In this document: positions 18,190 to 25,197 of the stretch, piece after piece
Layout of the letters: each line of letters starts with the position of its first letter
Position numbering within the stretch: the stretch's first letter is position 1
DNA from: Arthrobacter sp. AQ5-06
GTDB taxonomy: Bacteria; Actinomycetota; Actinomycetes; Actinomycetales; Micrococcaceae
Direction: 5' to 3'
Assembly (NCBI RefSeq): GCF_003287955.1
Contig: NZ_QMKP01000024.1
Coordinates: forward strand, 1-40,788
DNA: 40,788 nucleotides
The notes under the pieces: model-generated
Seen by the model: only the letters and a program-made list of their open reading frames with translations
Told to the model about the DNA's origin: nothing
Database searches by the model: none
Program-made: the position numbers and the translations under genes

Positions 18190-18206
18190 GTTCGTAAGTC
18201 CTTTTT

Positions 18207-19601
18207 CTAGAGGGCACGTGCGGCGTGGGCTGCGCCTGCCACTGCGGCAGCCACATCGGCGGCGACATGAGGATCGAAGACGCTGGGGATAATGTAGCTC
18301 GCGTTGAGCTCTTCGTCAGCTACCCGGTTGGCAATCGCGTCTGCGGCGGCCACCAGCATCTCGGGCGTGATGTCCGAAGCCCCGGCGTCCAGCAGCCCCC
18401 GGAAGAAGCCCGGGAAGGCCAGCACGTTGTTGATCTGGTTGGGGAAATCGCTGCGGCCTGTGGCCACCACGGCGGCGTGCCTGGACGCGATGACAGGGTC
18501 GATCTCGGGCGTCGGGTTGGCCATGGCGAAGACGATCGCGTTCTCGGCCATGGCGGCGACCTGCTCTTCGCCGATCACGTGCGGGGCGCTGACACCGATG
18601 AAGACGTCGGCACCGGCCATGGCTTCGTGCAGGGTGCCGGAGAAGCCTTCCTCATTGGTGTTCGTGGCAATCCAGGAGCGGTGCTCGTCGTGGTACTGCT
18701 CGCCCGAGTGGATAGCTCCGGAGCGGCCGGCGGCAACGATGTGCTGCGCTCCCTGGGCCTTGAGGAGCTGGATGATGGCAGAGCCTGCGGCGCCGACGCC
18801 GGAGACGACAATGCGGACCTCGGAGAGCTTCTTGTCCACCACGCGCAGGGCGTTGACCAGGGCCGCCAGGGTGACGATGGCGGTGCCGTGCTGGTCATCG
18901 TGGAAGACCGGGATGTCCAGTTCCTCGCGCAGGCGGTTCTCGATCTCGAAGCAGCGCGGGGCTGCGATGTCCTCAAGGTTCACCCCGCCGTACACCGGGG
19001 CCAGGGCCTTGACGATCATGATGATTTCCTCGGTGTCCTGGGTATCCAGGCAAACCGGCCAGGCATCCACGTTGGCGAACTGCTTGAACAGCGCGGCCTT
19101 GCCTTCCATGACCGGCAGGGCGGCGGCGGGGCCGATGTTGCCCAGGCCCAGCACTGCGGAACCATCGGTGACGACGGCGATCGTATTGCGCTTGACGGTG
19201 AGGTTGCGGGCCGCTGACGGGTCCTCCGCGATGGCGAGGCAGACGCGTGCGACGCCGGGGGTGTAAGCGCGGGAGAGGTCGTCGCGGTTGCGCAGGGCTA
19301 CCTTGGGGACCACTTCGAGCTTGCCGCCCAGGTGCATGAGGAAGGTGCGGTCCGAGACGTGCTGGACCGTGACGCCGTCGAGCGCGTTCAGGGCGTCCTT
19401 GACGCGGGCCGCGTGGTCGTCGTCGGTGGTGTTGCAGGTGACGTCCACAACCAGGGTGTCGTGGTGGGATTCCGTGACATCAAGCGCTGTGATGGCTGCG
19501 CCGGCTGCGCCGACGGCTGCAGCGAGTTCACTCGTGGCGGTAAAGCTCGACGGCGCGGCGACGCGCAGGGTGATCGAATTTCCGGGGCTCGGGTTCGCCA
19601 T
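18207..19601 (-). CDS. NAD(P)-dependent malic enzyme with N-terminal ACT domain
   Basis: It oxidatively decarboxylates malate to pyruvate. The 464-aa protein has an ACT-like regulatory domain (about 10-85), then the malic N-terminal domain (SRAYTPGVARVCLAI, VFHDDQHGTAIVTLAAL) and the NAD(P) domain (VVSGVGAAGSAI, FAMANPTPEIDP). The start at 19601 follows GAAGGAAATTC; the longer frame runs over the promoter. It is the first gene of the operon, so malate made by AceB goes on to pyruvate. Two operators overlap its promoter. Confidence 0.94.
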   Translation of the reverse strand: MANPSPGNSITLRVAAPSSFTATSELAAAVGAAGAAITALDVTESHHDTLVVDVTCNTTDDDHAARVKDALNALDGVTVQHVSDRTFLMHLGGKLEVVPKVALRNRDDLSRAYTPGVARVCLAIAEDPSAARNLTVKRNTIAVVTDGSAVLGLGNIGPAAALPVMEGKAALFKQFANVDAWPVCLDTQDTEEIIMIVKALAPVYGGVNLEDIAAPRCFEIENRLREELDIPVFHDDQHGTAIVTLAALVNALRVVDKKLSEVRIVVSGVGAAGSAIIQLLKAQGAQHIVAAGRSGAIHSGEQYHDEHRSWIATNTNEEGFSGTLHEAMAGADVFIGVSAPHVIGEEQVAAMAENAIVFAMANPTPEIDPVIASRHAAVVATGRSDFPNQINNVLAFPGFFRGLLDAGASDITPEMLVAAADAIANRVADEELNASYIIPSVFDPHVAADVAAAVAGAAHAARAL

Positions 19602-19653
19602 TGAATTTCCTTCTCGTTGGGTCCGTTCCCGGACCACTCGTGCAACCGAATGT

Positions 19654-19695
19654 TTTCGTATTATGGATATTATTATCTGCAAAGTGGAAATGCAA
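19654..19695 (-). promoter_or_regulatory. Promoter and tandem operators of the malic enzyme-aceB-aldolase-allE operon
   Basis: On the minus strand TTGCAT (19690-19695) and TAATAT (19667-19672) are 17 bp apart. One operator fills the spacer (19675-19689; minus strand TTCCACTTTGCAGAT) and the second overlaps the minus-10 and start (19654-19668; TTTCGTATTATGGAT on plus). Their centres are 21 bp apart, as at hyi. A repressor bound here would block RNA polymerase directly. Confidence 0.72.
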
Positions 19696-19760
19696 CCCCC
19701 TGGCGGTCATGTTTGGGGGCATCGCCTGGTCCTGTTGTGCTGTATCTTGGGTGTTCTAAG

Positions 19761-19790
19761 CAACTCTTTTCACGATGTGGATAAGAGTTG
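19761..19790 (+). promoter_or_regulatory. Extended operator before the IclR-type regulator gene
   Basis: A 30-bp dyad has perfect arms CAACTCTT (19761-19768) and AAGAGTTG (19783-19790) around the core TTTCACGATGTGGAT (19768-19782), which fits the shared 15-bp operator at 12 of 15 positions. It ends 30 bases before the regulator ATG, in the position expected for autoregulation. No confident promoter boxes are seen. Confidence 0.6.
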
Positions 19791-19820
19791 TCAGAATCTG
19801 AGCTACTAGGAGACAACGGA

Positions 19821-20576
19821 ATGGCTGAAAAAGCCTCCGGAGGCGTGCAGTCCGTCGAGCGCGTCTTCGAACTGCTGGAACTCATCACAGACGCCGGCGG
19901 AGACGTGACGCTCAGCGAGCTCTCCTCCTCCACGGACCTGCCCCTGCCCACCATCCACCGCCTGCTGCGCACCCTGGTCTCGCTTGGCTACATCCGCCAG
20001 CTGCCCAACCGCCGCTACGCGCTGGGCCCCCGGCTGATCCGGCTTGGCGAAGGCGCCAGCAAGCAGCTGGGAGCCGTGGCCCGCCCGCAGCTGAAGAACC
20101 TCGTGGAGCGCCTCGGCGAGACATCCAACATGGCCGTGCTGGATTCGGACATGGTCATCTACGTGGCCCAGGTGCCCTCCATGCACTCCATGCGCATGTT
20201 CACCGAGGTGGGCCGTCGCGCCCACACGCACGACACCGGCGTCGGCAAGGCGATCCTGGCCCAGCTGGACGACGAGGTGGTGCGCGGCATCGTGTCCCGC
20301 ACCGGCATGCCCACCCCCACGGCCAAGAGCATTGGCGACATCGATGCCCTCCTGGCCGATCTCAAGTTGATCCGGGAACGCGGCTACTCCATCGATGAGG
20401 AAGAGCAGGAGCTCGGCGTGCGCTGCTTCGCGATGGCCGTGCCCAACGCGCCCACCCCTTCCGCCATCTCGGTCTCCGGACCGATCACCCGCGTGGACCA
20501 GGGCTTCGCCGACCGTGCCGTGCCGCTGCTGCGACAGGCTGCGATGGCGATCTCGGCGGAGCTCAACCAGAACTGA
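19821..20576 (+). CDS. IclR-family transcriptional regulator, probably the local AllR-like repressor
   Basis: The 251-aa protein has an N-terminal winged helix (about 8-70: SVERVFELLELI, TLSELSSSTDLPLPTIHRLLRTLVSLGYI, RRYALG) and a C-terminal IclR effector domain (about 80-250: HTHDTGVGKAILAQL, YSIDEEEQELGVRCFAMAVPN). The last motif contains the conserved family EEE-x-G-x-x-C effector region. The ATG follows GGAGA; the upstream Met at 19788 lacks one. Position among purine genes and a self-operator suggest it senses a ureide or glyoxylate, as AllR does, but the ligand is unknown. It is divergent from the malic enzyme operon. Confidence 0.93.
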   Translation: MAEKASGGVQSVERVFELLELITDAGGDVTLSELSSSTDLPLPTIHRLLRTLVSLGYIRQLPNRRYALGPRLIRLGEGASKQLGAVARPQLKNLVERLGETSNMAVLDSDMVIYVAQVPSMHSMRMFTEVGRRAHTHDTGVGKAILAQLDDEVVRGIVSRTGMPTPTAKSIGDIDALLADLKLIRERGYSIDEEEQELGVRCFAMAVPNAPTPSAISVSGPITRVDQGFADRAVPLLRQAAMAISAELNQN

Positions 20577-20625
20577 CGCGTCCCGCCGTCGTCCTTTCCC
20601 AACCTCAACAGCGACCAACCACAAC

Positions 20626-20690
20626 AGCGCGAACTGGCAGGTAATGCCCTCAAATTCCACATTTGAGGGCATTTGCTGCCAGTTCGCGCT
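20626..20690. terminator. 65-bp nested palindrome, bidirectional terminator
   Basis: AGCGCGAACTGGCAG (20626-20640) pairs perfectly with CTGCCAGTTCGCGCT (20676-20690); inside, AATGCCCTCAAAT (20643-20655) pairs with ATTTGAGGGCATT (20661-20673) around a 5-nt loop. It lies between the converging regulator and urate permease genes. A TTTG tract follows on plus. Total length equals that of the palindrome at 14380-14444, though the sequence differs. Confidence 0.75.
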
Positions 20691-20725
20691 TTGGGTGGTG
20701 GTGGAGATGCGGAGGGCCGGTTTGC

Positions 20726-22207
20726 CTAGTGGTCAGACTTCGACGACGACTCCACCGGGACTTCCTTGCCCTCGGCGTCGATCAGCTTGCCGCCCTCGAA
20801 GCGGTCGCCGTCCGCGAGGCACTTCAAGTCAGTTGCTGTGACCACGCGGCCAGTGCCGGCCACAAATACCGACTGGTTCTCCGAGTTTCCGGCTTTTAGG
20901 TGGTTGAAGAGCAGGTTCAGCAGGATGGCCATGATGGCGGCCGAGCTGATGCCGGAGTGGAAGATGGTGCCGAACCAGGACGGGAACTGGTCGTAGAACT
21001 TCGGGGCTGCAATCGGGATCATGCCAAAGCCGATGGATGCGGCCACGATGACCAGGTTCATGTTGTTCTTGTACTCCACCTTGGCGAGCGTGCGGATGCC
21101 GCTGGCGGCCACCGTTCCAAAGAGTACGACGCCGGCGCCGCCCAGGACGGGGGTCGGAACCGCCGCGACCACACGGCCGAGGATGGGCAGCAAGCCAAGG
21201 ATCACCAGGATGAGCCCGCCGGCGCTCACTACGAAGCGGCTCTTGATGCCCGTGATGGCCACGAGGCCGACGTTCTGGGCAAAGGCGCTCTGGGTGAAGG
21301 AGTTGAACAGCGGCGAGATGGCGCTTGAGAGCATGTCCGCACGCAGGCCGTCGCCGATGCGCTTCGAATCCACTTTGGTCCCCACAATCTCGCCCACGGC
21401 GATGATGTCCGCCGAGGTCTCGGTGAGCGTCACCAGGATGACAATCAGCATCGAAATGATGGCCGCGATCTCAAAGGTCGGCGCGCCGAAAGCGAACGGC
21501 GTGGGGAAGGCCACGATGTCGCCCTGGCCCACCTTGGAGAAGTCCGCCATGCCGGTGAACAGGGCGATCACGGTGCCGATCACCATGGCCAGCAGGATGG
21601 ACAGTCGCGAGATGGCCGCGTTGCCGACCTTGCTCAGCAGCAGGACAACGCCCATGGTGGCGGCAGCCAGTCCGATGTTGGCCACGCTCCCGTAGTTGGG
21701 GGCCTTGCTGTTGCCGCCCATGGCCCAGTTGGCGGCCACCGGCATCAGCGTCAGGCCGATGGTGGTGATGACGGTGCCGGTGACCACCGGCGGGAAGAAT
21801 CGGATGATCTTGGAGAACAATGGGGTGATGGCCAGGCCGATGAGCGAGGCGACGATGACCGAACCGAAGACGGACTGGATGCCCCCGCCGCCGTGGACTA
21901 TGGCCACCATGGTGGAGACTCCGGCGAACGAAACGCCCTGGACCAGAGGTAGTTGCGATCCAAAGAACGGAATGCCGACTGTCTGCAGGATGGTGGCGAG
22001 GCCGCCGACAAACAGGCAGGCCGCGATGAGCAGGCCGATGTCCGCGGCGGACATACCCGCCGCGGCTCCGATGATAAGTGGAGGGGCGATGATGCCGCCA
22101 TACATGGTCAAAACGTGCTGGAAGCCGTAGGCGAACGTGCTTCCAATGGAGAGGCGCTTGTCCTCGGGGCGGTCGGAGGGCTGGCGGGAATTCTTCTTGC
22201 TGTTCAT
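20726..22207 (-). CDS. NCS2-family urate/xanthine permease
   Basis: The 493-aa membrane protein has about 14 hydrophobic segments and imports urate or xanthine by cation symport. SAFAQNVGLVAITGIKSR near residue 300 carries the NCS2/NAT signature (QN-x-G-x-x-x-x-TG), and TETSADIIAVGEIVGTKVD precedes it with the conserved glutamate. The C-terminal tail (from about 440) is soluble and charged. It is 155 bp downstream of uricase on the same strand, which favours urate as substrate. Its start region is duplicated (see 22202-22268). Confidence 0.92.
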   Translation of the reverse strand: MNSKKNSRQPSDRPEDKRLSIGSTFAYGFQHVLTMYGGIIAPPLIIGAAAGMSAADIGLLIAACLFVGGLATILQTVGIPFFGSQLPLVQGVSFAGVSTMVAIVHGGGGIQSVFGSVIVASLIGLAITPLFSKIIRFFPPVVTGTVITTIGLTLMPVAANWAMGGNSKAPNYGSVANIGLAAATMGVVLLLSKVGNAAISRLSILLAMVIGTVIALFTGMADFSKVGQGDIVAFPTPFAFGAPTFEIAAIISMLIVILVTLTETSADIIAVGEIVGTKVDSKRIGDGLRADMLSSAISPLFNSFTQSAFAQNVGLVAITGIKSRFVVSAGGLILVILGLLPILGRVVAAVPTPVLGGAGVVLFGTVAASGIRTLAKVEYKNNMNLVIVAASIGFGMIPIAAPKFYDQFPSWFGTIFHSGISSAAIMAILLNLLFNHLKAGNSENQSVFVAGTGRVVTATDLKCLADGDRFEGGKLIDAEGKEVPVESSSKSDH

Positions 22208-22268
22208 GGCAGACCTTCTTGGTTCATGGCAGACGCCTTCGTCTGGCTAACAATGTCTGGCTAACAAT
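22202..22268 (-). repeat. Two tandem duplications around the urate permease start
   Basis: GTTCATGGCAGAC occurs at 22202-22214 and 22222-22234 (20-bp period), and GTCTGGCTAACAAT at 22241-22254 and 22255-22268 (perfect 14-bp tandem). The first pair duplicates the start site itself. On the minus strand a decoy ATG at 22227 opens a 7-codon frame (MNQEGLP) whose TGA overlaps the real ATG at 22207, and each ATG has its own GAAGG element. Confidence 0.85.
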
Positions 22269-22294
22269 TTGAGGCTTTTGGGATTGGGGCGATG

Positions 22295-22336
22295 CCCCGG
22301 AGCCGCCGCTTCCCTTGGGGTGCGGCAGCTCCGGGG
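22295..22336 (-). terminator. Intercistronic hairpin between uricase and urate permease
   Basis: CCCCGGAGC (22295-22303) pairs with GCTCCGGGG (22328-22336), extended by GCCGC/GCGGC inside. No T-run follows on the minus strand, so it may tune expression between the two genes or protect the uricase mRNA 3' end. Confidence 0.5.
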
Positions 22337-22362
22337 TTCCTGCTTTGCTGGCTACGCGGGGG

Positions 22363-23271
22363 TCAGCAGAACCCGGCGATGCCGTTCCAGGCGGCGGGGG
22401 CCGAGCCTGAGTCTTCGCGCTGCACCGTGGCCTCGATCAGGCCATAGGGGCGGTCCGCGGCGAAGAAGACCTCGTTGGGGTTGTCTAGCCCGAACGGGGA
22501 CAGGTCCACCAGGAAGTGGTGCTTGTTGGGCATCGAGAACTTGATCTCGTCCACTTCGCCGTGTGCCTCCAGGACCTTCTTGCCCATGTCGAACAGGGTC
22601 TGCTGCAGGGCGTGGGAGTAGGTCTCCGTGAAGCCCTCCAGGAGCAGGGCCTTGATGTCCTCGTAGCTCTTGTTGAAGTCCGTGGCCGCGAGGTCCAGGC
22701 CGGTGCTGTAGCGCCAGCGGGCCGAGACGTCGGTGGCCAGGATGCGGTCCGTAGTCTCGGGCAGGGTGGTGTATTTGTCGCGCGGGTAGCCGACAAAGCC
22801 GGACTGGGTGGTCTTCAGGACGGTCAGGTCCTTGAGCCCCGAGATCAGGTGCGTGGTGTTGCCGTCGCGGACCACGACGGCGGTGCGGACTTCCTGGCCG
22901 TTGCGGACAAAGCTGTGATCGTGTTCGGAGCCGTGCGCCTGGATGCGGTCCCAGGTGTAGGACTCTGCTTCCCACCGTCCGCCCGTGACCCATTCGAAGC
23001 CCGAGGTGAAGTGCTCGCTGAGGCGAAGCAGGAAGGCTTCGGGGGAGCCGACGCCTTCCCGGGCGAAGGCGTAGATGGTGTTCTTCTGGGTGTCCGTGGC
23101 GACGACGTGGGCGTTGTCGCCCTGGAGGTGCGCAGCCTGGAAATCGCCGCGCAGCTGCGAGGTGACGTTCAGGTCTTCGATCTGGTGGCGGTCGGTGTCG
23201 CGGGTGACTTTGACGACGCGGACTTCTGCCTTGCCGTACTGGTTGTCGCCGAGGACGATTTTGTTGCTCAT
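22363..23271 (-). CDS. Uricase (factor-independent urate hydroxylase)
   Basis: It oxidises urate with O2 to 5-hydroxyisourate and hydrogen peroxide, without cofactor. The 302-aa protein carries two T-fold halves: NQYGKAEVRVVKVTRD (about 9-24), with the catalytic lysine, and VVATDTQKNTIYAFARE (about 57-73), with the catalytic threonine; NKHHFLVDLSPFG and DRPYGLIEATVQRE mark the C-terminal half. I chose the ATG at 23271 because TTGGGAA is correctly spaced from it but too close to the ATG at 23277. Unusually no HIU hydrolase or OHCU decarboxylase gene is adjacent. A long structured leader precedes it. Confidence 0.95.
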   Translation of the reverse strand: MSNKIVLGDNQYGKAEVRVVKVTRDTDRHQIEDLNVTSQLRGDFQAAHLQGDNAHVVATDTQKNTIYAFAREGVGSPEAFLLRLSEHFTSGFEWVTGGRWEAESYTWDRIQAHGSEHDHSFVRNGQEVRTAVVVRDGNTTHLISGLKDLTVLKTTQSGFVGYPRDKYTTLPETTDRILATDVSARWRYSTGLDLAATDFNKSYEDIKALLLEGFTETYSHALQQTLFDMGKKVLEAHGEVDEIKFSMPNKHHFLVDLSPFGLDNPNEVFFAADRPYGLIEATVQREDSGSAPAAWNGIAGFC

Positions 23272-23293
23272 GGTCATTTCCCAACTTCTGCGA

Positions 23294-23315
23294 GGTGGAA
23301 CCTTCAAGGTCCACC
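23294..23315 (-). promoter_or_regulatory. Hairpin just before the uricase ribosome binding site
   Basis: On the minus strand GGTGGACCTT pairs with AAGGTTCCACC around a single base. The 5' arm (TGGTGGA with its upstream base) can instead pair with TCCACCA near 23349-23356, so two exclusive foldings are possible in the leader. Confidence 0.45.
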
Positions 23316-23366
23316 AACGAAATTAAGCGCGTGTTTCAAGCGCGTTTCTGGTGGAGCCGACCCAAC

Positions 23367-23398
23367 AAAAAAGAGCCGACATCCATTGATGCCAGCTC
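23367..23398 (-). terminator. Intrinsic terminator inside the uricase leader
   Basis: On the minus strand GAGCTGGCATC (23398-23388) pairs along all 11 positions (two G-U pairs) with GATGTCGGCTC (23383-23373), with a 4-nt loop, followed at once by six T (23372-23367). It points toward uricase and ends about 96 bases before its ATG. The 3' arm sequence GTCGGCTC is repeated at 23361-23354, so the 5' arm could pair with that copy instead, which would disrupt the terminator. Confidence 0.7.
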
Positions 23399-23529
23399 AT
23401 TACGACCCTGCCTGCTGCTCCCAGGTTACGTGACGTGCGCCACGAGTTGAGTACCAGAATAGCCCAGCCGCGCGGTGGTGTACATCACAATCTGAAAAAT
23501 CGCTTTGTGACTGAGGGCCTCCTGGTCCG

Positions 23530-23596
23530 TTGACGTACAGAGACCCGGCAGTTTAGGCTATTTCACATAGCAAAAGTTCTTTTCCACTTTGCGGAA
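23530..23596 (+). promoter_or_regulatory. Promoter and tandem operators before the 62-aa gene
   Basis: TTGACG (23530-23535) and TAGGCT (23554-23559) are 18 bp apart on the plus strand. Directly downstream lie the operators TTTCACATAGCAAAA (23561-23575) and TTCCACTTTGCGGAA (23582-23596), centres 21 bp apart. The layout is that of the hyi and allantoin permease promoters and points to the small gene at 23634, not to uricase, although an effect on uricase cannot be excluded. Confidence 0.7.
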
Positions 23597-23633
23597 TCAA
23601 TGCAGCACCAGTACCACCTCGGAGGAGGATCAG

Positions 23634-23822
23634 ATGTACCAGCAGGACACAACGCCGGTCGCACCGGAAAACACGGCGGCACCCGCTGTTCAGGAGTTCT
23701 ACCTCCCCCTCGGAGGCGGAACGGATCCGGACTTCTATCTGCCCGCAGACCGGGAGCATGTTCCGGGGCGCTTCTCGCGCTGGGTCCAGGGCCTGCCGGG
23801 CTTCGGCGGCCGGCGCCTCTAG
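23634..23822 (+). CDS. Uncharacterised 62-aa protein under the purine operator
   Basis: The ATG follows an excellent ribosome binding site (GGAGGAGG, 23621-23628). The protein is soluble, with an acidic/alanine lead and two similar 12-residue blocks, EFYLPLGGGTDP (21-32) and DFYLPADREHVP (33-44), then a basic amphipathic tail (RFSRWVQGLPGF). I know no family. It is driven by a strong promoter with paired operators shared with the catabolic operons, so it should be induced with them. Its stop is 2 bp from the converging LigD-like gene. It could be a small regulator or partner of uricase or a transporter; function is unknown. Confidence 0.75.
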   Translation: MYQQDTTPVAPENTAAPAVQEFYLPLGGGTDPDFYLPADREHVPGRFSRWVQGLPGFGGRRL

Positions 23823-23824
23823 CG

Positions 23825-25066
23825 CTACCCCACACGCCCCGGCCACTGCTTGCCGGCCCATGGGTCGTAGTCGGCGATGAGCTCCTCCTGCGGCGGGCGC
23901 TCCGCTTCGGGGATGTGCTGCAGGTTCAGCCGCACCCTGTACCAGAGCGAGCTTGATCCGCGCATTCCGTCGACGAGCACATCGGCCGGATGCAGGGCGG
24001 GGACGAGGTCCGCATGCCGGGTCTTCCACTCGTCGAGCGCCGCGAGCGCCTCGGGTTTGGACTTGGTCCGGGCCACCTCGATGAGCGGCATCACCGACTG
24101 CCGGCGGCCGGAGCCGTTGCCGCCGCGCGGCGGCTTCTCGGCGGGGCCGAGCTCGGCAGCCAAGGCGAGGAGCCTGTCGAGTGTGCCGATCGCGTCGTCG
24201 ATGCCGGCGTGAGGGTCTCCCACGTCGGCGAAACGCTCGAGCACAGTAGGCACCGTGAATTGTTCCGGCCGGGTGGAGCGGACCTCGTCCCATGTGAGCG
24301 GCGTCGAGACCCGGGCATCGGGCAGGGGTCGGATTGAGTACGCGGATGCCACGGTGCGGTCCTTGGCGTTCTGGTTGAAGTCGACGAACACACTCTCGCC
24401 GCGCTCCTCCTTCCACCACCGCGCGGTGGCGAGGCCCGGAGCGCGGTTCTCGACCTCGCGGGCGAGGGTCTCGGCGGCAAGCCGCACGTCGCGGTACGAC
24501 CACTGCGGCGAGATTCGCACCAGGATGTGGAGTCCGCGCGACCCGCTCGTCTTCGGCCACCCCACAAGTCCGACGTCGTCGAGCACCTCCCGCGCGAGAT
24601 ACGCGACATCTACGATCTGGGACCAGCCGACTCCCGGCATCGGATCGAGGTCGACCCGGAGCTCGTCGGGGTGCTCGAGGTCCTCGGCACGCACGGGATG
24701 CGGGTTGAGGTCGAGGCAGCCAAGATTCACCACCCACGCCAAGCCCGCAGCATCCCGGATGACGGCCTCCTCAGCCGACGTCCCCGACGCGTAGTGCAGC
24801 GTCGTTGTGTCGATGAAGTCGGGGTGGTTTTCGGGCACGCGCTTCTGAAAGAACGGCTCAGCGTCGATGCCCTTCGGGAAGCGCTTGAGCACCATTGGCC
24901 GGCCGCCGGCGCCGCGCAGCGCGCCATCCGCGACGGCGAGGTAGTAGCGCACCAGGTCGAGCTTCGTCAGCCCGGGCTCGGGGAACACCACCTTGTTCGG
25001 ACTCGAGATGCGCACCTCGTTGCCGGCAATGTTGAGGATCTCGGCCGGGGTCTTCGACGGGCTCAT
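23825..25066 (-). CDS. LigD-like polymerase/primase domain protein
   Basis: The 413-aa protein is a stand-alone member of the LigD polymerase (archaeo-eukaryotic primase) family linked to non-homologous end joining. The N-terminal 300 residues hold the domain: VRYYLAVADGALRG, VLKRFPKGI, catalytic D139/D141 in RVDLDPMPG, TSGSRGLHILV and VFVDFNQNAKDRT. The last 100 residues (LDEWKTRHADLVPALHP) form an extra domain seen in stand-alone members. No ligase, nuclease domain or Ku gene is adjacent. It sits between uricase-side genes and the 8-oxoguanine deaminase gene, unrelated by function. Confidence 0.9.
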   Translation of the reverse strand: MSPSKTPAEILNIAGNEVRISSPNKVVFPEPGLTKLDLVRYYLAVADGALRGAGGRPMVLKRFPKGIDAEPFFQKRVPENHPDFIDTTTLHYASGTSAEEAVIRDAAGLAWVVNLGCLDLNPHPVRAEDLEHPDELRVDLDPMPGVGWSQIVDVAYLAREVLDDVGLVGWPKTSGSRGLHILVRISPQWSYRDVRLAAETLAREVENRAPGLATARWWKEERGESVFVDFNQNAKDRTVASAYSIRPLPDARVSTPLTWDEVRSTRPEQFTVPTVLERFADVGDPHAGIDDAIGTLDRLLALAAELGPAEKPPRGGNGSGRRQSVMPLIEVARTKSKPEALAALDEWKTRHADLVPALHPADVLVDGMRGSSSLWYRVRLNLQHIPEAERPPQEELIADYDPWAGKQWPGRVG

Positions 25067-25128
25067 TCCGCCACGCTAGCAACGATCGGATGTGGCAGCC
25101 AGACCTGGTACATGGGCCCCGTTTCGAC

Positions 25129-25176
25129 GGTTCCCTGCAGGTACGACGTCGCTGAACGTCGTGTGCGCAGGGAACC
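25129..25176 (-). terminator. Nested palindrome after the 8-oxoguanine deaminase gene
   Basis: GGTTCCCTGC (25129-25138) pairs with GCAGGGAACC (25167-25176), and inside ACGACGT (25143-25149) with ACGTCGT (25156-25162). It follows the stop of the minus-strand gene at 25198 and probably ends its transcript. Confidence 0.6.
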
Positions 25177-25197
25177 ATCAAATCGGTCAGCAAGAAG

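Noticed and set aside
23399..23440. Resemblance to bacterial SRP RNA (GGGAGCAGCA on the minus strand)
   Set aside because: The GGAA tetraloop and the conserved CAGGTCCGGAAGG core are absent, and the terminator directs into uricase.
23470..23515. TCACAA...TTGTGA inverted repeat as a CRP-type site
   Set aside because: The 14-bp gap does not match CRP or the local operator spacing and no promoter aligns with it.
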